Positions 26,228 to 33,896 of a DNA stretch of 64,000 nt are shown here, one piece after another; positions within the stretch are counted from its first letter, which is position 1; each line of letters begins with the position of its first letter. Source of the stretch: Solirubrobacter soli DSM 22325 (GTDB taxonomy: Bacteria; Actinomycetota; Thermoleophilia; Solirubrobacterales; Solirubrobacteraceae); assembly GCF_000423665.1 (NCBI RefSeq), contig NZ_AUIK01000008.1:1-64000 (forward strand), given 5' to 3'. The notes under the pieces are model-generated. The model was not told where the DNA came from and did no database searches. It saw only the letters and a list, made by a program, of their open reading frames with translations. The position numbers and the translations under genes are program-made.

Positions 26228-27099
26228 TGCCCCCGCCGCCGATCCGGCGGATCGTGGTCGACGCCCCGCACGTCCCGGTGGAGGTGCCCGAGGGCAACGG
26301 GCACTCGCCGCTCAAGCGCACCCGCCCGCCCTTGGCGTCGGTCGGGATCGAGCGCATGCGCACCGAGGCGCTGACGATCGCCTACGGCAGCAAGGTCGCG
26401 GTCAACAACGTCTCGATCCCCGTCCACCAGGGTGAGGTGCTGGCGCTGATCGGCCCGTCCGGCTGCGGCAAGACGACGCTGCTGCGCTCGCTCAACCGGC
26501 TCGTCGAGCTCACCCCCGGCGCGGGCCGCGGCGGCAAGATCCTGCTCGACGACGCGGACGTCGACGGGATCGAGGTGACGTCGCTGCGGCGACGGATCTC
26601 GATGGTCTTCCAGCAGCCGAACCCGTTCCCGATGTCGATCTTCGACAACGTCGCCTACGCGCTGCGCGAGCAGGGCTCGCGGCGCGTCAAGCGGGCGGTG
26701 CTCGAGGCGCCGGTCCGCGAGGCGCTCACGCGCGCGGGACTCTGGGACGAGGTCAAGGACGACCTCGACCGCCCGGCGCTGCGGATGTCCGGCGGCCAGC
26801 AGCAGCGCCTGTGCATCGCCCGCGCGCTCGCGGCCCGGCCCGAGGTGCTGCTGCTCGACGAGCCGTGCTCGGCGCTGGACCCGCGCTCGACCGCGATCAT
26901 CGAGGAGCTGATCCTCGACCTGCGCGAGGAGCTGGCGGTCGTGATCGTCACCCACAACCTCCAGCAGGCGTACCGGATCGCCGACCGCGTGGCGTTCATG
27001 TTCCTCGGCGAGCTCGTCGAGTACGGGCCGGCCGAAGACGTCTTCGAGCGCCCGCAGCACACGCGCACCGCGGACTACGTGGGCGGGGCATTCGGATGA
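26215..27099 (+). CDS. pstB: phosphate ABC transporter ATP-binding protein PstB (operon 2)
   Basis: The ATPase has Walker A GPSGCGKTT, Q-loop FQQPNPFPM, signature [15 protein letters not shown], Walker B VLLLDEPCSALDP and the switch His in VTHNLQQA. A Pro-rich N-terminal extension of about 40 residues precedes the domain, so it is longer than usual (294 residues). The ATG at 26215 has GGAG 8 bases upstream; an ATG at 26227 sharing a base with the pstA stop is also possible. It energises the second Pst transporter. Confidence 0.94.
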   Translation: MDPLMPPPPIRRIVVDAPHVPVEVPEGNGHSPLKRTRPPLASVGIERMRTEALTIAYGSKVAVNNVSIPVHQGEVLALIGPSGCGKTTLLRSLNRLVELTPGAGRGGKILLDDADVDGIEVTSLRRRISMVFQQPNPFPMSIFDNVAYALREQGSRRVKRAVLEAPVREALTRAGLWDEVKDDLDRPALRMSGGQQQRLCIARALAARPEVLLLDEPCSALDPRSTAIIEELILDLREELAVVIVTHNLQQAYRIADRVAFMFLGELVEYGPAEDVFERPQHTRTADYVGGAFG

Positions 27100-27815
27100 G
27101 GATCGCCGTGGTCGCTCTTGCCGCCCTCGCGCTCGCCGGCTGCGAGTCCACGCAGTCCAAGAGCGCCAAGCTCGAGGCCGCCGCCCAGAAGGCCAAGCAC
27201 GAGAAGGGCCTGGTGGTCTCGCAGGAGTCGACCGAGGTCAAGGTCGAGGGGACGACGATCCTGCAGGACGACAACGGCGCCGCGACCGTCGTCGAGTTGC
27301 GCAACGAGTCGCGCGGGTCGCTCGTGAACCTGCCGCTCTCGGTGCAGGTCCTCGACCAGGGCTCGAAGGCGCTCTACGCCAACGACGCGCCCGGCCTCGA
27401 CACCTCGCTCGTGAGCGTCGCCTCGCTGGGCGCGGGCGGCGAGATCGCGTGGGTCAACGACCAGGTGACGCTCGCGGGCCAGGGCGGATCTGTGGTGGCG
27501 AAGGTCGGCGCGGGTGCCAAGCCCGGCCCGTCCGAGCTGCCGCGGATGGAGGTCACCAACCTCAAGCCCGAGACCGACGCCTCCGGCGAAGGCGCGATCG
27601 TCGGGGACGTCGCCAACCGCTCGAGCGTCGAGCAGCGCCGGCTCGTCGTCTATGTCATCGCGCGCAAGGACGACAAGGTCGTCGCCGCCGGCCGCGCGAT
27701 CGTGGAGAAGCTCGCGCCCGGCAAGAGCGCCCACTTCTCCGCCTTCCCGATCGGCGACCCGGCCGGAGCCGAGCTCTCCGCGTCGGCGCCTCCCACCGTC
27801 GTGAGGACCCCCTGA
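27096..27815 (+). CDS. lipoprotein with FxLYD-like domain, encoded in pst operon 2
   Basis: The 239-residue lipoprotein has a short signal peptide and lipobox LALAGC (lipidated Cys16). A Lys/Ala-rich helix (residues 20-40) precedes two beta domains resembling FxLYD folds: VVELRNESRGSLVNLPLSVQ and DVANRSSVEQRRLVVYVIAR. The ATG at 27096 overlaps the pstB stop as ATGA, so it is coupled to the transporter. FxLYD domains are usually extracytoplasmic accessory modules; a role in assembling or sensing Pst is inference. Confidence 0.82.
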   Translation: MRIAVVALAALALAGCESTQSKSAKLEAAAQKAKHEKGLVVSQESTEVKVEGTTILQDDNGAATVVELRNESRGSLVNLPLSVQVLDQGSKALYANDAPGLDTSLVSVASLGAGGEIAWVNDQVTLAGQGGSVVAKVGAGAKPGPSELPRMEVTNLKPETDASGEGAIVGDVANRSSVEQRRLVVYVIARKDDKVVAAGRAIVEKLAPGKSAHFSAFPIGDPAGAELSASAPPTVVRTP

Positions 27816-28834
27816 TGGCCAGCATCACCACGCACGACTCCCGAGCGGAGCAAATGCCGCCGCAACAGCCGCCTACGCCCGCGCGGAGCGGTGACGAGCC
27901 CTCCGGGCGAGGCAGTGGAGACGCGTTGCACGTGCCGCGACTGGCGCGCGAGACCGAGCCGTGCGCCCACTGCGGCGCGCTGTTGGCCTCGGACCAGCGC
28001 TATTGCCTGAGCTGCGGCGAACGCCGCGCCGACATGCGTGTGCCTTTCCCCGCCGCGTCGCAGGTCATCGCCGCGCCCGCCCCTGAGGCCACCCAGCCCC
28101 TGCCGCCGCGACCCGTCTCGCGGCGCGGCCCCGGCGGCATCCCGGACTGGGCGATGTCCGCGCTGTTCGGGCTCGCCGGCGCCGCCGCGCTCGCGCTCGG
28201 CATCCTCGCCGGGGTGCTGATCGCCGGCGGCGGTGACGACACGCCGACGCAGGTCGCCGCCACGCCCACGCCGGTCGTGACGGCGGCGCCGAGCGCCGCG
28301 GCCTCCGCGCCCGTGACGACGCCGACGCCGGCCGCCACGGTCGCCGCCACCTTCACGCCCGACTGGCCCGCCGGGCAGACCGGCTGGACCGTGCAGCTCA
28401 AGACGCTGCCCAAGGACGGCACGACGCCCGACGCGATCGCCGCCGCCAAGAGCGAGGCCGCGGGTCAGGGCGCGGCCGACGTCGGCGCGCTGGACTCCGA
28501 CTCGTTCCCGTCGCTCGACGGCGGCAACTACGTCATCTACTCCGGCGTGCACACGAGCAAGGAGGACGCCGAGAGCGCGCTCTCCGGCATCCAGGCCAAC
28601 TTCCCGGACGCCAAGGTCGTGGAGGTCAAAGACACGGCGGCGGACGCCGAGCCGTCGGCGACGCCGGTCACGAAGTCCAAGGACGACCTCAAGAAGCAGG
28701 AGGAGTCCCAGACGCCCGAGGACGCGCAGAAGAACACGCGCAAGGCCCCGCCCACCGTGAAATCCGAGGGGACCCCGCCGCCCGCCGACGACAAGAAGCC
28801 CGGCGGCGACTCTGACGCGACGGAGATCGGCTGA
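27815..28834 (+). CDS. zinc-ribbon, single-pass membrane protein with SPOR-like domain
   Basis: The 339-residue product has a cytoplasmic CxxC...CxxC zinc ribbon (CAHCGALLASDQRYCLSCG, about residues 50-68) and a membrane helix near residues 108-133. A Thr/Pro/Ala linker and a SPOR-like domain (GWTVQLKTLPKDGTTPDA through DAKVVEV, about 188-270) follow, with an acidic, Lys-rich tail. The ATG shares one base with the previous stop. The layout suggests an inside-to-outside connector whose SPOR-like domain could contact peptidoglycan. It is coupled to pst operon 2; its function is unknown. Confidence 0.8.
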   Translation: MASITTHDSRAEQMPPQQPPTPARSGDEPSGRGSGDALHVPRLARETEPCAHCGALLASDQRYCLSCGERRADMRVPFPAASQVIAAPAPEATQPLPPRPVSRRGPGGIPDWAMSALFGLAGAAALALGILAGVLIAGGGDDTPTQVAATPTPVVTAAPSAAASAPVTTPTPAATVAATFTPDWPAGQTGWTVQLKTLPKDGTTPDAIAAAKSEAAGQGAADVGALDSDSFPSLDGGNYVIYSGVHTSKEDAESALSGIQANFPDAKVVEVKDTAADAEPSATPVTKSKDDLKKQEESQTPEDAQKNTRKAPPTVKSEGTPPPADDKKPGGDSDATEIG

Positions 28835-29193
28835 TGCGCGCGCTCCGACGGCAGTACGTCCGCACCGAGCCCGCCCCGCTGCCTCCGGGCGGCGGGCGCG
28901 CGATCGGCCACGACGAGTTGCTCAGCCGCCGCGAGCAGCTCGAGCGCGAGTTCGCCGAGCTGCAGTTCGACCTCGGTGGGCTCGCCTACGAGATGGCGAT
29001 CCGCGACCACTTCCGCGTCGACCTGCTGGCCCGCCGCGCGGCGCGGCTGCAGGAGGTCGACGCCGAGCTCGGGGCGATCGAGCGGCTCGAGCGCATCGAC
29101 GGCGGCGGCGCGGCCGGCGCCTGTCCGAATTGCGACGCGCTGTACCCGCGGGGCGCGCTGTTCTGCTCGCAGTGCGCGCATCCGTTGATGTAA
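28834..29193 (+). CDS. coiled-coil zinc-ribbon protein
   Basis: The 119-residue soluble protein has a helical, charged middle (about residues 28-88, rich in Glu, Arg and Leu) likely to form a coiled coil. A C-terminal zinc ribbon (CPNC, then CSQC) follows. It overlaps the previous gene as TGATG, so it is the third accessory gene of pst operon 2. Together with the upstream zinc-ribbon protein it may form a complex. No enzyme motif is seen. Confidence 0.78.
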   Translation: MRALRRQYVRTEPAPLPPGGGRAIGHDELLSRREQLEREFAELQFDLGGLAYEMAIRDHFRVDLLARRAARLQEVDAELGAIERLERIDGGGAAGACPNCDALYPRGALFCSQCAHPLM

Positions 29194-29343
29194 GCGAGTC
29201 ACTCAGAGCCCCGACGCGGCGAGGAGAGAGGAGGGACCGCGCCGAGGCTCCGAGTTCGGTTGCGGCACCGCTCCGACGGGCCGCAAGACACAGTCAAGCC
29301 CGAGATGCAATAGCCCCAGTGACGAGGTTGTGAATGCACGGTC

Positions 29344-29360
29344 GTGAAGAGTTTGTAAAC
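29344..29360. promoter_or_regulatory. candidate short PHO box before the DUF47 gene
   Basis: GTGAAG at 29344 and GTAAAC at 29355 are 11 bases apart, in the direction of the gene that starts at 29400. Only two units are in phase; another GTGAAT at 29330 is 14 bases away and out of phase. The remainder of the 206-base gap holds no open frame that I trust. Confidence 0.42.
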
Positions 29361-29399
29361 GCCGTTCCGCGGCCCGGAACTCGCGGTTAGGTTCCAACG

Positions 29400-30032
29400 G
29401 TGTCCTTGCATCGTTCCGCTCCTGACCCCGAGCTGCTGACCCTCTTCGAGGAGTCCGGCCGCAACGTCCAGCGCTCGGCGATGCTGCTGCGCGACCTGCT
29501 TTCGGACTATCCCGAGCAGGCCGGGCTCGCGCGGGACATCGTGCTGTGCGAGCAGGAGGGCGACCGGATCGTCCACGACATCCTGCACCGCCTCGCCGAG
29601 CGCGGGAGCCGCAGGACGCACCTCGATCCGAACGACGTCCACGCCCTCGCGGGGGCGCTCGACGACATCGTCGACTTCGCCGAGGAGGCCGCCGACCAGC
29701 TCGCGCTCTACGGCGTCGAAGCGCCGATGGAGCAGGCGCAGCAGATCTCAGAGGTCCTCGTCAACGCCTCCGAGCAGGTCGCCCAGAGCCTGCGCGGGCT
29801 GCGCAACGGTCTCGACGTCGGCGCGCAGCTCGTCGAGATCCACCGGCTCGAGAACGAGGGCGACCGAATCCAGCGGGCGGCGATCGCCAACCTCTTCGCG
29901 GCCGGGATCGACCCGATGATCGTGATCCGCTGGAAGGACATCTTCGAGACGCTCGAGTCGGCGGTCGACGCGTGCGAGACGGTGGCCAACGTGCTCGAGG
30001 GCATGGTCCTCAAGCGCGCCAACGGTCACTGA
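29400..30032 (+). CDS. DUF47/PhoU-like phosphate transport regulator
   Basis: The 210-residue helical protein has the DUF47 pattern: CEQEGDRIVHDILHRL in the first repeat and HRLENEGDRIQRAAIANLF in the second. These two acidic metal-site motifs mark PhoU-divergent proteins, which normally accompany a PiT-type low-affinity phosphate permease. No pit gene follows here; the next genes are convergent exported proteins. The start is GTG at 29400. Its last 7 bases overlap the convergent gene. It may instead serve Pst 2, which lacks its own phoU. Confidence 0.88.
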   Translation: MSLHRSAPDPELLTLFEESGRNVQRSAMLLRDLLSDYPEQAGLARDIVLCEQEGDRIVHDILHRLAERGSRRTHLDPNDVHALAGALDDIVDFAEEAADQLALYGVEAPMEQAQQISEVLVNASEQVAQSLRGLRNGLDVGAQLVEIHRLENEGDRIQRAAIANLFAAGIDPMIVIRWKDIFETLESAVDACETVANVLEGMVLKRANGH

Positions 30033-31888
30033 ACCCGCACGCGCACCGACCGGTCGCCGCCCAGGGTCTGCGACAGGACCACGGTCACGTAGCGCACCTT
30101 GCTCGCATCGCGCAGGCGCACGTGGAAGCTGCGCCGGCGAGTGCCGCCGGGCGCGCTCGCGTACTTCGGGTCGCGCTCTGCCCGCCCCGTCCGCGTTCTC
30201 GTGCCGACGACGATGAACTCCGCGTCCTGCGCGGGGCCGTCGGTGCGCCAGCGGACGTCGACCACGCCCCCGGCACCGCGTCGCGCGCGCACGTCGAGCA
30301 GGTGCGGGAGCCGCGGTGCGGGCAGCCGGCGCACGCGCACCGAGATCGTGCGCCGCGACGCCGTGCGCGCACCTGGCGCGCTCCAGCTGAGCGTGATCTT
30401 CAGCGGTCCGCGCTTTGGCGCGACCGGCGCGAAGTTGGGCTCGAGCTCGAGGTCGCGAGAGCCGGCTCGCGCGAGTGCCAGCGTCGCCGAGATCGAGCGC
30501 CCGACGATGTACGCGCGCACGTCGCACGCCGCGCTGCACCTGACGGGGAGCCTCAGCGGCTGGACCGGCCGCAGCGCGCGATCGCGCGGGACGCCGATGG
30601 TCAGCTCCGGCGCCGTGGGCGTCGGCGTGTCCGCCGCGCCCTCCAGCGCGAGGTGCAGGCGGCCGCTGAAGGGTGGCACGGAGAACAACTCGTTCCCGTC
30701 CCCCCACGCCACGGCGCGGGAGCCGTCGGGCAGCAGCAGCGGCGAGAGCCCGGTCGCCGGGCGGACCGGGCTCCCCAGGCTCATCGCCTCGGCCTTGCCG
30801 TCGACGCCCAGCGACGCGGCCTGCAACCCCGTCTCCGGGCCGGGCCAGGCGAGCAGCGCGCGACCGTCCGCGCCGAGCGCGACCCGCAGTTGCGCGGGAT
30901 CGAGCGGAGGTGAGTCGCCGACGGTGTAGAGCCCGATCGAGAACGCGTTCTCCGTCAGACGTCGCGGCTGCTCGCGCCGGATGTGGACCGGCGCGCCGAA
31001 CGGCCCGGTCCCTGAGCGGCGCAGCACGGTCACGTCGTCGCTCGACTCCCACGCGAGGACCGCCGTGCCGTCATCGGCGAGCGCGAGCGCGACGTCCCCT
31101 TCGGCTGGGATCGCCGGCCGCCGCACGAACTCGCCGCCCGGCTCGCGGTCGAACAGCGTCGTGCCGTCCCCGCCGGCGACCGCGAGCAGGATCCGGCCGT
31201 CGTCAGCGACGGCGAACGTCGGCTCGTACGTGAACGCGGTCCGCGACAACAGCCTCCGCGGCGCGGGGAAGGCGGTGCCCGCGGCGGCGTTCGTGACCCG
31301 CACGGCGTGCTGGTCGGACAGGACCGCCCACGCCTCGCCGGTCGCCGTCAGCCCGACCGCCACACCACCGAGCAAGTCGCTCGCCGCCAATTGCTGCGGT
31401 GTCCCGAACGCGCCGCCCGGCGACCGCCGCGCGACCTTGATCTTCACCGTCCGGTAGTCCTCGCCGTACTCGAGCCAGGCGACCACGACGTCGCCCCGGG
31501 CCGAGACCGCCGTGGTGACCCTGTAGCCGAGCTTCGACGACAGCGCCACCGGTGCGCCCCAGGTCCCGCCGGGATCGCGCACGACGGCCCGCACGCCCTT
31601 GCGCGTCCCGCCCGCGATCACCCCCGCGCCGCTCGCGTCGATCGCCGTCGCCGGACACGTCGACAACCTCCCGAGCGGGATCTCCGCCTGCGGTACCAGC
31701 CCGCCCGAGGTGGCATCGAGCAGCTCGGCGCCGCCCGGCGTCCACCGGACGAGCCCGCCCGGCACGCCCGTCGGCGCCAGGCACGCCGCCGCGCTCCCGA
31801 CAGGCCGGAACGGCAGCTCGCCGAACGTCGCGGCCGACGCCCCGCTCTGCACGAGGGCGAGCGTGGCGACGGCGAGCGCGATTCTCAT
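30026..31888 (-). CDS. exported repeat protein, paralogue 4 of a tandem family
   Basis: The 620-residue exported protein (signal peptide LAVATLALVQSGASA) begins, after cleavage, with the family hallmark FGELPFRPVGSAAACL. Its middle has repeated blade-like motifs (ALADDGTAVLAWESSDD, ALGADGRALLAWPGPE), then a two-Cys segment RCSAACDVRAYIVG. A fibronectin-like C-terminal domain with VDVRWRTDGPAQ follows. The ATG at 31888 lies one base after the upstream stop; the open frame extends further but only as a shadow. The family is unrecognised; the fold is likely a beta-propeller plus beta-sandwich. Confidence 0.78.
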   Translation of the reverse strand: MRIALAVATLALVQSGASAATFGELPFRPVGSAAACLAPTGVPGGLVRWTPGGAELLDATSGGLVPQAEIPLGRLSTCPATAIDASGAGVIAGGTRKGVRAVVRDPGGTWGAPVALSSKLGYRVTTAVSARGDVVVAWLEYGEDYRTVKIKVARRSPGGAFGTPQQLAASDLLGGVAVGLTATGEAWAVLSDQHAVRVTNAAAGTAFPAPRRLLSRTAFTYEPTFAVADDGRILLAVAGGDGTTLFDREPGGEFVRRPAIPAEGDVALALADDGTAVLAWESSDDVTVLRRSGTGPFGAPVHIRREQPRRLTENAFSIGLYTVGDSPPLDPAQLRVALGADGRALLAWPGPETGLQAASLGVDGKAEAMSLGSPVRPATGLSPLLLPDGSRAVAWGDGNELFSVPPFSGRLHLALEGAADTPTPTAPELTIGVPRDRALRPVQPLRLPVRCSAACDVRAYIVGRSISATLALARAGSRDLELEPNFAPVAPKRGPLKITLSWSAPGARTASRRTISVRVRRLPAPRLPHLLDVRARRGAGGVVDVRWRTDGPAQDAEFIVVGTRTRTGRAERDPKYASAPGGTRRRSFHVRLRDASKVRYVTVVLSQTLGGDRSVRVRVQ

Positions 31889-31889
31889 C

Positions 31890-33896
31890 TCAGCCTCGTA
31901 CCCGGACGGTCGTGGTGTGCGACTTCCGGGTGCCCTCGGCGCCCGTGACGATGTGCACGTAGCGAGCTTCGCCTGCCCCGCGCAGGCGCACGTGGAAGCT
32001 GCGGCCGCTGCCGCGAGTGTCGCCGTAGCCGACCACGTCGAACGTGTCGTCGCGATCCTTGACGCCGAAGACGGCGAAGTTGGACCGCTTGGCGGGGCGG
32101 TCGGTGCGCCAGCTGACCACGACTTCGTCTCCGTCGCGACGCGCGGTCGCACCCAGGACCTTCGGCAGCGGGGTGTCCGGCAGCCGGCGCAGTCGGTAGG
32201 TGACGTTCTTCGTGGTCGCGTGACGGGCGCCCGGAGACGCGTAGAGGAGACGCACGGTGACCGGACCGCCGCGCAGGCTCGCCACCGGCGCGAGCGTCGA
32301 ATCCAGGCTGAGCGTGGCGCTGCCCGCGCGCGTCAGCGAGAAGCCGTCGCCGGGCACGAGAACCCCGGAGCCGATCTGCGCGCGCACGTCACAGGCCGCC
32401 GAGCAGCGCACGCCGAAGCGCAGCGACTCATCCGCCGCGAGCACCCGCTTCTTCGGCGCGATCACCGTCAGCGCCGGCGGCGCCGGGTCGGCGCCGTCCG
32501 GGACGCCCTCGAGCGCGAGGTGCAGCCGGCCGTCCTTGTCGCGGTCGTTGTTGTCGGCCCACGCGACCCCGAGCGCGCCATCGGCGCTCAGCAGCGGCGT
32601 CGTCGCGCCCGCCTCGCGCAGTTCGGCGCCGAACATCGCGTGGCTGGGCGCGCCGCCGGTCAGTGGCAGCGTCGCCACCAGCGGCGGCGCCCACCAGACG
32701 CCGTCGCGCTGGGCGGCACCCGCCCACGTGACCACACCGCGACCGTCGGCCGTGATCATCGCGCGGGCATCGCCCCCGTCGTCGTCCATGCCGTCCCCGT
32801 TCAGCGTGAAGCCGCCCAGGTCCTCGTCCCCGAGCAACTCCGTGAAGAGGTCGAGGATGCTCTTCGGATAGCGCAGCCCGCTCTTCGGGGCGATCGTGAC
32901 CGGCGCCCCGAACGCGCCGGCCTGCGCCCGCGCGACCGCCTGCACGTCGCCCGCGAGCGCCTGGTTCCAGGCCACGATCGCGCCGCCGTCGGAACGGATG
33001 GCGGCGGCGGGGACGACCAGGATCGTGTCCTCGCCGCGGCCCACCCGGACGGGCGTGCCGAACGCGCCGCCGGGCGCGCGCTCGGCGACGAGCACATCGG
33101 TGCCGTTCACGAAGGCCAGCAGCGCGTGTCCCCCGTCGCCCACCGCGAGACTGAAGGACGAGTTGGGCCGCAACGCGCCGACCTTCGCCGGCGCGCCGAA
33201 CGGGGCGCCCACGGGAGCGACCGCCGCCCAGAGCTCGCGAGGCTTGCCGGGCGCCGGCTGCAGCGACCAGGCGACGACCGCGTCACCGCCCGCGGACACG
33301 CCCGCCACGACGCGCACCGCCGTCACGAGCCCCAGGCCGCTCGACGCGGTCTTGGGCGCGGTGACGAGCGTCTCGGTCGCGCCGAACCCGCCGCCGGGCG
33401 CGCGGCGCGCGGCGAGGATCTGCAGGCGTCCCTTGTCGTTGATCCCGGCCAGCGCGACCACCGCGTCACCGCGCTCGGAGATGCCGGCCGCCAGCGGGTG
33501 CGTGCTCGCTATGTCCGTGACCGGCAGCGCGTCGACGTGCGGTCCCCAGGCTCCGCCCGCCTCGCGCAGCGACGCGCGGACGAACGCCTCGCTGCCGGAG
33601 CGCACGGCGAACGCCACGATGCCGACGCCGTTCGGCCGCGCCGCGGCCTGCGGGCACGTCTTCGCGTCACCATCGCTCGCGACGTCGGCGGTCGGCGTCA
33701 GCCCGGCCGCGCTCGCCTGCAGGAACTGGGCACCGGTGGCGGTGCTGCGCACCAGCTCGCCCGGCAGGCCGGTGGCCCGCACGCACGTCGCGATCCCGCC
33801 GGCCGGGCGGAAGCCGACCTCACCGAACGGTGCCGCCGAGGCGGCGGCCGGCATCACCCCCAGGACCAGGGCGGCGGTCAACAGGCTGCGTCTCAT
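31890..33896 (-). CDS. exported repeat protein, paralogue 3 of a tandem family
   Basis: The 668-residue protein has a signal peptide (LVLGVMPAAASA) and the hallmark FGEVGFRPAGGIATCV. It shares blade motifs (SADGALGVAWADNND), the conserved RCSAACDVRAQIGSG segment and the fibronectin-like C-terminus (EVVVSWRTDRPAKR). Compared with its neighbours it has an acidic insertion near residues 365-380 (GDGMDDDGGDAR). Its start overlaps the upstream stop by four bases, so the four paralogues are one transcription unit. Confidence 0.78.
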   Translation of the reverse strand: MRRSLLTAALVLGVMPAAASAAPFGEVGFRPAGGIATCVRATGLPGELVRSTATGAQFLQASAAGLTPTADVASDGDAKTCPQAAARPNGVGIVAFAVRSGSEAFVRASLREAGGAWGPHVDALPVTDIASTHPLAAGISERGDAVVALAGINDKGRLQILAARRAPGGGFGATETLVTAPKTASSGLGLVTAVRVVAGVSAGGDAVVAWSLQPAPGKPRELWAAVAPVGAPFGAPAKVGALRPNSSFSLAVGDGGHALLAFVNGTDVLVAERAPGGAFGTPVRVGRGEDTILVVPAAAIRSDGGAIVAWNQALAGDVQAVARAQAGAFGAPVTIAPKSGLRYPKSILDLFTELLGDEDLGGFTLNGDGMDDDGGDARAMITADGRGVVTWAGAAQRDGVWWAPPLVATLPLTGGAPSHAMFGAELREAGATTPLLSADGALGVAWADNNDRDKDGRLHLALEGVPDGADPAPPALTVIAPKKRVLAADESLRFGVRCSAACDVRAQIGSGVLVPGDGFSLTRAGSATLSLDSTLAPVASLRGGPVTVRLLYASPGARHATTKNVTYRLRRLPDTPLPKVLGATARRDGDEVVVSWRTDRPAKRSNFAVFGVKDRDDTFDVVGYGDTRGSGRSFHVRLRGAGEARYVHIVTGAEGTRKSHTTTVRVRG

